Assembly: GCA_003154115.1 (NCBI GenBank)
Contig: PMCF01000433.1
Coordinates: 1-64,000 of the forward strand
Direction of reading: 5' to 3'
Origin: Anaerolineae bacterium
Lineage (GTDB): Bacteria; Chloroflexota; Anaerolineae; Fen-1058
Length of the DNA stretch: 64,000 bases
Position numbers and translations under genes: made by a program
The notes under the pieces: generated by a model
Databases searched by the model: none
What the model was told of the DNA's origin: nothing
The model's input: only the letters and a program-made list of their open reading frames with translations
Part shown: positions 16,915 through 25,657 of the stretch, in pieces
Position numbering within the stretch: the first letter of the stretch is position 1
Layout: every line of letters begins with the position of its first letter

Positions 16915-16937
16915 AAGGAGGTCTCTATGTCCAAACG
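16915..16937 (+). repeat. 23-bp direct repeat, right copy (functional gene start)
   Basis: Identical to 16105-16127. It supplies the AAGGAGG ribosome site and first codons of the gene at 16927. The 810-bp spacing encloses the PIN toxin-antitoxin genes. Confidence 0.85.
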
Positions 16938-17808
16938 GTTACAAATCTACTATAACGCGGTCTTCGGTGCGATCGGTGGTCTGCTAGCGTGGTTTGTGGT
17001 CGGACTATTTCCCACAGCCAACTGGAATCTGTGGATCGCCACGACGCTTGTCGGCGCCGGCGCGGGCCTATTTATCGGCGGTGCGGTCGGCATGGTGGAT
17101 GGCGTCGTCATCAAGCGCTCGGCCCGGCGTGCGCTCATCGGTGCGGCGCTGGGCGGATTGGCAGGCGCGATCAGCGGCGTGGCCGGGCTGCTCATCGGGC
17201 AATTGGCCTTCATCGCCAGCGGCGGTGGTCTGGTGGGTCGCACCCTGGGCTGGACCATGCTGGGCCTCTTCCTCGGCATCGGCGAAGGACTGGTGGAACG
17301 CAAAATGAAGCGCGCGGCTTACGGCGCGGTCGGCGGCGCACTGGCGGGCTTCATCGGCGGCCTGATTTACGAAGTGTTGACCCAGGTCTTCTTGAAAGAT
17401 AGCGGCGCGGCGCAGATTTTCCTCGGCGCGCTGGGACTGGTGCTCATCGGCGCGAGTCTGGGCGGCATCACCGCCGCGGCGACGGAATTCATCGCGCGCG
17501 TCATCGACAAAGGCGTGCTCGTCGTGAAGAGCGGGTCGCGGGCGGGCAATGAAGCGCGCATCGTCGAACGGGCACGCTTGGGCAGCTACGACGGTTGCGA
17601 AGTGTATTTGCCGGGCGGGCAGGGCGTGGCCAGAGAACACGCTATCGTGCTCAAACGGCCCGATGGTTTTCTCATCACCCCGGCACCCACTGCTGGCGGC
17701 GCGCCCACGCTGGTCAATCAACGCCTCATTCCGCCGTCTGGCCAGAAGTTGAATGACGGCGATACGATCGCCGTGGGCAATATCAACGTCGTCTTCCAGG
17801 CGCGCTGA
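16927..17808 (+). CDS. Glycine-zipper membrane protein with degenerate FHA domain
   Basis: 293 residues from the ATG at 16927. The first ~195 residues are Gly/Ala-rich membrane helices with GxxxG spacing (for example IGAALGGLAGAISGVAG), like glycine-zipper channel or oligomer proteins. The C-terminus (about 200-293) has an FHA outline, but the Arg of GR is replaced (LGSYDGCEV), the phospho-Thr Ser is Ala (VAREHA) and the NGT motif is missing, so phospho-Thr binding is doubtful. It is related to the genes at 35080 and 59997. Its ribosome site is duplicated on the other side of the PIN module. Confidence 0.85.
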   Translation: MSKRLQIYYNAVFGAIGGLLAWFVVGLFPTANWNLWIATTLVGAGAGLFIGGAVGMVDGVVIKRSARRALIGAALGGLAGAISGVAGLLIGQLAFIASGGGLVGRTLGWTMLGLFLGIGEGLVERKMKRAAYGAVGGALAGFIGGLIYEVLTQVFLKDSGAAQIFLGALGLVLIGASLGGITAAATEFIARVIDKGVLVVKSGSRAGNEARIVERARLGSYDGCEVYLPGGQGVAREHAIVLKRPDGFLITPAPTAGGAPTLVNQRLIPPSGQKLNDGDTIAVGNINVVFQAR

Positions 17809-17831
17809 ACGCCGTCCACAAGGAGCCAAGC

Positions 17832-19082
17832 GTGCGACTACTTAATCTAGTGGTGATAGCGACTTTTTTACTGACGCTGACTGCGCCAGCCCGGGCAGAT
17901 GATACCCCCACCGTCCAGGTGACCCAGGTGGATAACAGCCGTTACCCGAAGGTAACGATCTACGTCAGCGTCACCGGAGCGGGCGGCCAGGTGGTCAACG
18001 GACTTCAGCAGGCTGACTTCAAGCTTACTGAGGATGGCGCACCGGTGCAGATCACCGGTTTTAAGGGAGGCGGGCAGGTAGCGCTGGCCACGGCGCTGGT
18101 CATCGACCGCAGCCGCAGCATGGATGAAGAAGGCAAATTGAATGGCGCGAAACAGGCCGCGCTGACCTTTGTCGATTTGATGCGACCGCAAGATCAAGCG
18201 GCAGTCGTTGCCTTTGCCAGAACAGCACGGGTCATGCAGCCGTTTACCACAAATCCAGCGCAGCTGCAGTCGGCCATCCAGAGCATCGATCTGGACGACA
18301 GCACGGCCTGGCGTGATGCCTTGTACCAGGCGGTCGATTTGTTCGCGACCGTTACCGGTCGTCGCGCGATTATTATCTTAACCGATGGACTTGACAATGC
18401 CAGTCGTGTGTCCGTCAGTGAAGCGGCCGATTACGCGCACCGTCGCGATATCCCCGTGTATGCCATTGGTTTGGGAGCACGGGTTGCGGATGCCGCTTCC
18501 CAGGCCACCGGCCTGGGTGGCTACGACGAGCAAAGTCTAACCCAGGTCGCCCAACAAACAGCAGGCAAGTTTTACCCCGTGCCGACGGCCGATCAATTGA
18601 AGGCTCTGTATGAATCGCTGGCGGTCGGTATGCAGCACGATTACGCCATCACCTATCGCAGCCCGCGCCCAACCAATGACGGCACGCGTCGCAGCATTGA
18701 CGTGACGGTGGGTGGGGCGACGGGTGGATCGCAGTATCTTGAGACGCACCTGTTGAATGTCCGCTCAAACGCGCTCACCGGGCTATTGCTGATCTTGCCG
18801 TTGCTGGTCGCGTTAATCGCGCCGCTGGCGTTCACCAGGCGGCGAGCTGTGCCGGCGACGGTAGTCCGGCCAGTTGATCCGCGTCCAACGGCGGTAGCTG
18901 CAACCTGCCTCAAATGCCATGCGCCGGTCCGCGCCGAGGCGCGCTTCTGCGCGAAGTGCGGCACACCCTACGCGCCCGCGCCGATCGCTCAACCTGCGCC
19001 AAATGTCTGCCCGCACTGCCGTAAAAGCCTCCGACCGGGCGCAAAGTTCTGCAATGGCTGTGGCGCTCAATTGAAAGTCTGA
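17832..19082 (+). CDS. Anchored VWA protein with two cytosolic zinc ribbons
   Basis: 416 residues from a GTG start at 17832 with AAGGAG six bases upstream. Signal peptide 1-22 (PARA), small beta domain, VWA (about 84-270) with IDRSRS near 91-96 and LTDGLDNAS, a membrane helix at about 316-336, then two zinc ribbons (CLKCHAPV...CAKCG and CPHCRKSL...CNGCG). VWA is predicted outside and ribbons inside, as in 7946 and 24345. Tight spacing to the kinase at 19095 suggests a functional pair. Confidence 0.9.
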   Translation: MRLLNLVVIATFLLTLTAPARADDTPTVQVTQVDNSRYPKVTIYVSVTGAGGQVVNGLQQADFKLTEDGAPVQITGFKGGGQVALATALVIDRSRSMDEEGKLNGAKQAALTFVDLMRPQDQAAVVAFARTARVMQPFTTNPAQLQSAIQSIDLDDSTAWRDALYQAVDLFATVTGRRAIIILTDGLDNASRVSVSEAADYAHRRDIPVYAIGLGARVADAASQATGLGGYDEQSLTQVAQQTAGKFYPVPTADQLKALYESLAVGMQHDYAITYRSPRPTNDGTRRSIDVTVGGATGGSQYLETHLLNVRSNALTGLLLILPLLVALIAPLAFTRRRAVPATVVRPVDPRPTAVAATCLKCHAPVRAEARFCAKCGTPYAPAPIAQPAPNVCPHCRKSLRPGAKFCNGCGAQLKV

Positions 19083-19094
19083 TTTGAGGATGAA

Positions 19095-20822
19095 ATGACA
19101 CTAGCCACTGGCACTATCGTCAACACGCGCTATCGTATCGTCAAACTGTTGGGACAGGGGGGCTTTGGCGCAGTCTACAAAGCCTGGGATTTGAACCTGA
19201 ACCGGACCTGTGCGCTGAAGGAAAACCTCGACACTTCACCGGAAGCCGGGCGGCAATTTGTGCGCGAAGCACAAGTGCTGGCTTCTCTCAGTCATCCCAA
19301 CTTGCCGCGCGTGAACGATCACTTCTTAGTGCCGGGACAGGGGCAATACCTGGTGATGGATCTGATCGAGGGGGAAGACTTGGAAAGTATGATCCAGCGG
19401 CAGGGGGTGCTCCCCTCGCAACAGGCGTTGTATTGGATCGGCCAGATCGCCGATGCCTTGCAGTATATGCACAACCAGCAGCCACCGGTGATCCATCGCG
19501 ACATCAAGCCCGCCAACATCCGCATCACACCAGAAGGCCGCGCGATGTTGGTCGACTTTGGCCTGGTGAAAATTTACGATCCGCACTTGCAGACCACCAT
19601 CGGCGCACGCGCCGTAACACCGGGCTATTCGCCACCAGAGCAGTATGGCCAGGGCACCACGGATGCGCGTGCCGACATCTATGCGTTAGCAGCGACGTTG
19701 TATGCGCTGCTGACCGGCCAGCAACCTCAGGAGAGTGTGCAGCGCATTGTGGCCGATCGCGTTGTGGCGGCGAATATGATCAACCGGCAAGTGGCCGCCA
19801 CGGTGGGGCAGACTATTCAGCAGGCGATGGCGCTGACGCCAAGCCGGCGTTATCAGACGACGGCGGATTTCAAGGCCGCGCTTTCTGCATTGCCACCACT
19901 GGCTCCGAGGCCGATCAGCCCTCCGCCGCTGGCAACCGCTCCGTATTATGCGCCGGGGCAGCGACTTCAAGGGTCGCCAGCGCCCAAGCCATCAAGACAG
20001 GGTGTGAAGGTGCTGAGTGTGGTGCTGTTGATAGCGGGTGGCTTGGTGCTGGTGAATATGTTTCAGGGGCGGCAGACGGCGATTGATCAGGCCAACGCCA
20101 ACTCGACGGCTCAAGCGAACGCACGTGCCACGGCGCAAGCCAATGCGGCTGCGACTGCACAAGCCAATGCGACTGCAACCGCACAGGCCAACGCCGCCGC
20201 GACAGCCCAGGTGAACGCGCGTGCCACGGCGCAAGCCAATGCGGCTGCGACGGCCCAAGCGAACGCACGCGCCACAGCGCAAACCCGTGCGGCTTTTGTC
20301 GCCACCACTGAGGCCAGCCAGAAGCGTATCTTTGGCCCCTCTGATGGAACACTAAAACACAACCCAAGCAACACTAGCATCGAATTTTATAAGCCATCAG
20401 TCAAGGTGAGTGACATGGCCATTGAGGCCAAATTTTACAATCCGTTTGCCGCCTCAACTGCCGCTTGGGACTATGGTTTTCTGTTTCGGGATGAAGGCGG
20501 TATCCAGCAATTTATGCTCGTCGTGAGATCAAATTCAAATTGGCTGTTATACAACCGTACTGGCGATGCAAGCGTCGCGCCAATCGCCTCCGGGTCTATT
20601 GCCAGCCTCGATGTCAGCGGCGGCGGCTCGAATGTTATCAAATTGATCTGCAAAGGTAATGCCGGTCAATTGTACGTGAACGATTCCTGGATGGCAGACC
20701 TTGATTTGTCGGCGCGCTCCAATGCGGGCACGGTATCTGTGGCAACCGGTCTTATGAGTGGCGACGAAGTGAGCGGTGAAGAAACACGCTATGAAGGTTT
20801 TACCGTCTGGTCAATCAAGTGA
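19095..20822 (+). CDS. Membrane Ser/Thr kinase with TAQANA-repeat stalk and jelly-roll-like sensor
   Basis: 575 residues. HRD-class kinase at about 10-270 (GQGGFGAVYKAWD, CALKEN, HRDIKPANIRI, VDFGLVK, GARAVTPGYSPPEQYG). A membrane helix at about 307-325 is followed by a ~65-residue Ala/Thr/Gln/Asn stalk of hexads (TAQANA), likely a helical or coiled-coil spacer. The C-terminal ~170 residues (SDMAIEAKFYNPF... to GFTVWSIK) look like a concanavalin/LamG-type jelly roll that could bind glycans. It lies 12 bases after the VWA gene. Confidence 0.9.
   Translation: MTLATGTIVNTRYRIVKLLGQGGFGAVYKAWDLNLNRTCALKENLDTSPEAGRQFVREAQVLASLSHPNLPRVNDHFLVPGQGQYLVMDLIEGEDLESMIQRQGVLPSQQALYWIGQIADALQYMHNQQPPVIHRDIKPANIRITPEGRAMLVDFGLVKIYDPHLQTTIGARAVTPGYSPPEQYGQGTTDARADIYALAATLYALLTGQQPQESVQRIVADRVVAANMINRQVAATVGQTIQQAMALTPSRRYQTTADFKAALSALPPLAPRPISPPPLATAPYYAPGQRLQGSPAPKPSRQGVKVLSVVLLIAGGLVLVNMFQGRQTAIDQANANSTAQANARATAQANAAATAQANATATAQANAAATAQVNARATAQANAAATAQANARATAQTRAAFVATTEASQKRIFGPSDGTLKHNPSNTSIEFYKPSVKVSDMAIEAKFYNPFAASTAAWDYGFLFRDEGGIQQFMLVVRSNSNWLLYNRTGDASVAPIASGSIASLDVSGGGSNVIKLICKGNAGQLYVNDSWMADLDLSARSNAGTVSVATGLMSGDEVSGEETRYEGFTVWSIK
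20089..20290 (+). repeat. In-frame 18-nt tandem repeats (TAQANA stalk)
   Basis: About eleven units of 18 nt encode variants of TAQANA or TAQANARA within the kinase at 19095. Units are similar but not identical, so copy number could change by slippage, altering the length of the extracellular stalk. Confidence 0.75.
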
Positions 20823-20866
20823 CTTCAACTGATCAACATCTGCAGTATGGAAAGAGAGGCTAACCT

Positions 20867-22555
20867 ATGGAATCTACTATCAACTGTCCGCAATGCAAAG
20901 CCCCCAATCGTGCCGGCGCGCTTTATTGTACGGCGTGCGGCGCCAATCTGGCGGAGCCGCGTCCGGCCCTCACTGGCGCGAACATCAGCGTCAACCTGCG
21001 CAACCTGTGGCGCACCCTCACCCAACGTCTGCCCACCACGGATGTGTTGTCTCCCGACCAGCCAGCGACCTTGCCTGGCGGCTATTTACGCCCGCGCCTG
21101 TCTTACCAGCGCAGCAAGGATGTGGGTCGGCATCCCCGCTACTTCATCGCGCAATATCCGTCTGGCGCGCCGGTAGCGGAGGGTTATTGCCTGATGCGGC
21201 AAGCCTCGCTGGCCATTGACGACTCGCAAGTCGCCGGTTTGCTGGCCAACCTATCGGCCGAATTGCCCGGTGTGCGCCGCATCCAGGATGTGATCCATTT
21301 GCCGGAAGGCCGCACGTATCTGGCGATGGACCCGCCGACGAATGAAGGCTGGCACTTCTTGTCGGATCCGCGCGATCACCCACTGACCCCTGAAGCCACG
21401 ATCGCCTTTGGCCTGCAACTTGGCCGGGCGCTGGCCGGTTTGCAGCGCAGCGGCTACACCCTCAACGATGCGCGCAAAGCGGCCCTGGATACCGTGGTGC
21501 TGGATGGCGAGATCGCCACGCTGGCCGACCTTAGCACCTGCGCGCCGTTCCCAGCAGATGATGTGCAGAAGCGCAAAGCGATCTCGTCCGATATCTATTT
21601 TCTGGCGCGAGCCTTGTACTGGATGGTCACGGGGCGCAATCTATCACGCGACACACAGGACATGGGCAAACTCTCGCGTCTACCGCGTCCCCTGCGCGTG
21701 GCGATCTTGTGGGGCGCCAAAAACAATTACACCTCGATGCCGGAAATGCTGACCCACCTCTCGGGTCGCAACCTGCCGCCGTTGCGTCTGACTTCAGGTA
21801 AAGCCACCCATCCCGGGCAGGTGCGCGATCACAACGAAGATCAATACTTCGTGTACGAAGTGGCCAAGGGCCGCAGCGATCAACCGCTGCCCGCGTTTTA
21901 CATGGTGGCCGATGGGATGGGCGGACACGAAGCGGGCGAGGTTGCGAGTGACACCATCAGCGCTTCGTTGAAAGACTGGCTTGACGAATTCAGCAACCGC
22001 AAATCTGGACGCGCCACACAAAAACTGGGCGAGCAGCCCGATGAAGCGTTGAAGACGGCCCTTCAAGCTGCCAATCAATCCGTGTTCAATCAGGCGCAGG
22101 CTCGCCGCAATAACATGGGTGCCACGGTAACGGCGGCCCTGATCGTGGGTGAGCAAGCCTTCATCGCCAACGTGGGCGACAGCCGCACTTACCTGCTGCG
22201 CGACGGTGTCCTGACCGCGGTCACGCAAGATCATTCGCTGGTCTACAACCTGTACAAGGCCGGACAGATCACGCTCGACGAGATTTATACCCACCCGCAG
22301 CGCAACCAGATTTATCGCAACCTGGGTGAAAAGCCGCAAGTGGAGGTTGATGTTTTCACGGAAACGCTGGAGGCCGGTGACCTGCTGCTGTTGTGCAGCG
22401 ATGGCTTGTGGGAGATGGTGCGCGATCCCGTCTTGCAGTCTATTTTGCTCAGCGCACGCACGCCGCAGGACGCGGCCGATCAATTGATTGCCGCCGCCAA
22501 TCGGGGCGGCGGCGAAGACAACATCAGCGCCATTGTTGTGCGCGTTGACATGTAA
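20867..22555 (+). CDS. PP2C protein phosphatase with zinc ribbon and pseudokinase-like N-terminus
   Basis: 562 residues. An N-terminal zinc ribbon (CPQCKAPN...CTACG, 7-25) is followed by a region (about 80-300) shaped like a kinase: an N-lobe-like stretch ending YLAMDPP and a C-lobe stretch SSDIYFLARALYWMVTG matching SDVYALGATLY-LLTG of the real kinases, but with no Lys, HRD or DFG. The PPM/PP2C domain (about 305-560) is intact: VRDHNEDQ, VADGMGGHEAGE, MGATVTA, NVGDSRTYLLR, CSDGLWE and GGEDNIS carry the metal-binding Asp residues. It should remove phosphates placed by the neighbouring kinases; the pseudokinase could guide it to them. Confidence 0.9.
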   Translation: MESTINCPQCKAPNRAGALYCTACGANLAEPRPALTGANISVNLRNLWRTLTQRLPTTDVLSPDQPATLPGGYLRPRLSYQRSKDVGRHPRYFIAQYPSGAPVAEGYCLMRQASLAIDDSQVAGLLANLSAELPGVRRIQDVIHLPEGRTYLAMDPPTNEGWHFLSDPRDHPLTPEATIAFGLQLGRALAGLQRSGYTLNDARKAALDTVVLDGEIATLADLSTCAPFPADDVQKRKAISSDIYFLARALYWMVTGRNLSRDTQDMGKLSRLPRPLRVAILWGAKNNYTSMPEMLTHLSGRNLPPLRLTSGKATHPGQVRDHNEDQYFVYEVAKGRSDQPLPAFYMVADGMGGHEAGEVASDTISASLKDWLDEFSNRKSGRATQKLGEQPDEALKTALQAANQSVFNQAQARRNNMGATVTAALIVGEQAFIANVGDSRTYLLRDGVLTAVTQDHSLVYNLYKAGQITLDEIYTHPQRNQIYRNLGEKPQVEVDVFTETLEAGDLLLLCSDGLWEMVRDPVLQSILLSARTPQDAADQLIAAANRGGGEDNISAIVVRVDM

Positions 22556-22578
22556 TCCCATCAGGAGAATGTAACCCT

Positions 22579-24213
22579 ATGCGTTGTCCTAACTGTTCGA
22601 CTGATAACAAAGACACGGCACGCTTCTGCAAAGTCTGTGGCTACGGCCTCACTCCGTCTGCCCCACAGTGGCAGTCAGGCTCGCTGTCCCCCACGCCCTC
22701 CAGTTCGTTGACGGGGATGCTGCCTGCCAATGCGCTGGTGGCCAATCGCTATCTGATCCGGCAAAAGGTCGGACAGGGCGGCATGGCCGCCGTCTACGAC
22801 GCCATCGACACGCGCACCCAGCGCCGCGTGGCCTTGAAGGAAATGAGTGACTCGGCGTTATCTGATCCGCAAGAGCGGCCGCGCATCCTGGCGCAGTTTC
22901 AGCAGGAAGCGCAAATGCTGGCGAATCTCCATCATCCCAACTTGCCCAAAGTGACCGACGTTTTCGAGTTCAACGGCAAGCAATATCTGGCGATGGATTT
23001 TGTGGACGGCACGCCGCTGGACGAACTGCTGGAGCGCAACCGGCAGCCTTTCTCGGAAGCGCAGGTGTCCCAATGGGCGGCCGAGTTGTGCGATGTGCTG
23101 GGTTATTTGCATTCGCAGAAGCCGCCGATCATCTTCCGCGACCTCAAACCCGGCAACATCATGATCGAACACATGGGACACGTGAAGCTGATCGATTTTG
23201 GGATTGCGCGGGTGTTCAAGCCGGGCCAGTCACGCGATACGATGTCGTTGGGCACGCTGGGCTACGCCGCGCCCGAACAGATGGGGAGCGCTCAATCGGA
23301 TGCGCGCACGGACGTTTACGCGCTGGGCGTGACCCTGTACGAATTGGTGACCGGCTACGATCCTTCACGCTCGCCCCTGTCACTGCCGCCGCTGCGCCAA
23401 GTCAATGCCTATATCTCGCCCCAACTGGAACAAGTCATCACGCGGGCGATTGAACCGGATCGCAGCCGGCGTTGGCAAAACATGAGCGAGATGCGGCTGA
23501 GTTTGACGGGTTCACCCATCCCCTCGATGGTTCCGAGCGGCCCTTACGGCAAGACCACGCCGATGAGCTACCCTCCGCCCGGCTCTGCAGCGCCGATCAG
23601 AACTTCGCGCCCGACCGCACGCCTGATGCAGGCCGCGGCGCGCTTGACCAACCACCAAATTGCGCTGGTGGGGGTGCTCACACTGGCCGTCATCGCCGCC
23701 GCGTTGTGGTTTGGCACCCCGTTCTTGACGCAATATCCTGTCATCTGGAATAACATTCCCAGTATCGCCATTGTGGCGCCGCTGATCTACACCGCCGTGC
23801 GCCGGCCCTGGGTTGCGCCGTTTGGCAATTTTGCCTTTGCCATCATGGGCGCGGTGATCACCGGCGCGCGCCGTTACGGCAACGATCCGAGTCAGTGGCA
23901 CCTGGAAGGGATGCTGGTCGCGGCCCTGCTGGCTGGAGCGCTGATTGAAGGTTTCACGCGCTTGCTGCCCAAAGTGCGCGGCAAAAATCTTGATGAAGCC
24001 TGGCAGCGCGAACTGGCCTGGCTGTGTCTGATGGCTGTGATCGTCGCCATGGTGATGGTAGGTATTCCTTGGGGATTGGACTTTGCCCTTAATCCTATCC
24101 TCTGGATTTGTGCGGCGCTATTGGGCGCGTTGGGTTGGTTCATCGGCGATTCGATTCAGCAATGGCTACTGTTCAAGCAGACGGGCATCAAGCGCGGACG
24201 GGGTGGCAATTAA
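22579..24213 (+). CDS. Zinc-ribbon Ser/Thr kinase with C-terminal membrane domain
   Basis: 544 residues. Zinc ribbon (CPNCSTDN...CKVCG), then FRD-class kinase (about 50-310: GQGGMAAVYDAID, VALKEM, FRDLKPGNIM, IDFGIAR, LGTLGYAAPEQMG). The His of HRD is Phe but the catalytic Asp is kept. Residues 350-544 hold about five membrane helices and end LFKQTGIKRGRGGN. A close paralogue at 36044 ends identically. AGGAGAATG precedes the start, 23 bases after the phosphatase stop. Confidence 0.92.
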   Translation: MRCPNCSTDNKDTARFCKVCGYGLTPSAPQWQSGSLSPTPSSSLTGMLPANALVANRYLIRQKVGQGGMAAVYDAIDTRTQRRVALKEMSDSALSDPQERPRILAQFQQEAQMLANLHHPNLPKVTDVFEFNGKQYLAMDFVDGTPLDELLERNRQPFSEAQVSQWAAELCDVLGYLHSQKPPIIFRDLKPGNIMIEHMGHVKLIDFGIARVFKPGQSRDTMSLGTLGYAAPEQMGSAQSDARTDVYALGVTLYELVTGYDPSRSPLSLPPLRQVNAYISPQLEQVITRAIEPDRSRRWQNMSEMRLSLTGSPIPSMVPSGPYGKTTPMSYPPPGSAAPIRTSRPTARLMQAAARLTNHQIALVGVLTLAVIAAALWFGTPFLTQYPVIWNNIPSIAIVAPLIYTAVRRPWVAPFGNFAFAIMGAVITGARRYGNDPSQWHLEGMLVAALLAGALIEGFTRLLPKVRGKNLDEAWQRELAWLCLMAVIVAMVMVGIPWGLDFALNPILWICAALLGALGWFIGDSIQQWLLFKQTGIKRGRGGN

Positions 24214-24344
24214 GCCCAGACCTGTACTTCTGGCCGATCGACACATTCGCTGACCAAAACGCTGGACGCTTCGTGTTCTCCGGCGGTTGCAGTTCTGTTG
24301 AAGGTTGCAAGAGCCTAAACGCTAGCGGGGCAGGAAGACAGCCA

Positions 24345-25622
24345 ATGCTTAAAAGTATAGCGCTCATCGCGCTCATCCTATTCAGTTTAACCCTGCACGA
24401 TTTTCCTGACCTGCGGCCACGCGCCACGGGAGAGATCGTCAAGGTTACGCAGACCGACATGGCGAACTACCCTGAAGTCAGCTTATACGTCAGCGTAACC
24501 GACTCAAGCGGCCAGCCCGTTGCGGGGTTGACTCAGTCGGATTTCAAGGTGACCGAAGACGGTGTGCCCGTGACCTTGACCGGTTTCGCCGGTATCGGGA
24601 ATACGCGTGCGGTTGATATTGTCTTTGTTTTCGATACGACCACGAGCATGGGCGAGGAGGTCGACGGTATGCAGCGGACCAGCCTGGCGTTTGCGGAGAA
24701 ATTGCAGCGCAGTGGTAACGAATATCGTTTGGGGCTGGTCGATTTTGGCGATGTGATCAATCGCGTTGAGCTGCCTGACAATCAGCTCACGGCTGAGGCG
24801 CAGCAATTCAAAGGCTGGATCAATGCGATCAGACTCGCCGGCGGCGGCTATGAGATCCCGGAGTTTAGCCTGGGCGCGCTGCAACGTTCTGCGCAGATGG
24901 CGTTTCGCGACAACGCCATGAAGATCGTCATTCTGATTACCGACGCTCCCCCGCATCATTACGGGGATGCGCCGGATGCAGAGGTTTCCTTCAACGATCA
25001 GCGCCTGACATTAGATTCCACCCTGGAAGCGCTGCAGGCGGCGAATATCACTGCCTACATTATCGCGCCCGCCCATTCGGACTATAGTCAAATTGCGCGC
25101 GAAACCAACGGGCAATGGTTTGACATTCACAGCGGTGCCGATTTTACCGGCATTATCGATCAGATCGGCGGCTTGATTGCCACGCACTACCGGCTGACCT
25201 ATCGCAGCCCGCGCCCGACTTACGATGGCACCCGGCGCGGCATTCTTGTCGAAACGGGTAGCCATTCGGGATCTGGCACTTATCTGGAAAGCCATTTACT
25301 GGTGGTCCAATCTTCACCCCTTATCGGCCTGCTGTGCCTGCTGCCGTTACTGGGTTTGCTCGTACTGCCTGTAGGTCTGCGCCAACGCGCCGCTCCCCGG
25401 GCGCAGACCTCAAGTTCTGAAAAAGAACGGGCCCGATCTGCCGCAGGGTTTAACTGCCTGGCCTGCGGCACACCGCTGCGGCCTGATGCCAAGTTTTGCC
25501 CGCGCTGCGGGCGGAGCCCGCGCAGTGAGAGCGGCCAGTCGGCGTCACTCCTGTGCCCGCAGTGTAAGCACCCCGTGCGACCACAGGCGAGGTTTTGTGG
25601 TCACTGCGGCTGGAAGTTGTAA
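24345..25622 (+). CDS. Anchored VWA protein with two cytosolic zinc ribbons
   Basis: 425 residues from the ATG at 24345 (AGGAAG upstream); in-frame codons back to 24108 overlap the kinase and are rejected. Signal peptide/anchor 4-18, a small beta domain, VWA with DTTTS at about 97-101 and ITDAPPHHY, membrane helix at about 325-345, and zinc ribbons CLACG...CPRCG and CPQCK...CGHCG. It is closest to 7946, sharing the GFAGIG-RxVDIVFVFD-T-SM signature. Confidence 0.9.
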   Translation: MLKSIALIALILFSLTLHDFPDLRPRATGEIVKVTQTDMANYPEVSLYVSVTDSSGQPVAGLTQSDFKVTEDGVPVTLTGFAGIGNTRAVDIVFVFDTTTSMGEEVDGMQRTSLAFAEKLQRSGNEYRLGLVDFGDVINRVELPDNQLTAEAQQFKGWINAIRLAGGGYEIPEFSLGALQRSAQMAFRDNAMKIVILITDAPPHHYGDAPDAEVSFNDQRLTLDSTLEALQAANITAYIIAPAHSDYSQIARETNGQWFDIHSGADFTGIIDQIGGLIATHYRLTYRSPRPTYDGTRRGILVETGSHSGSGTYLESHLLVVQSSPLIGLLCLLPLLGLLVLPVGLRQRAAPRAQTSSSEKERARSAAGFNCLACGTPLRPDAKFCPRCGRSPRSESGQSASLLCPQCKHPVRPQARFCGHCGWKL

Positions 25623-25657
25623 GAATGATTCTACTCCACAGCGAAAGGTAACAAACT

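Noticed and set aside
20089..20290. CRISPR array
   Set aside because: The repeats are 18 nt, contiguous, without spacers, and in frame within a kinase gene.
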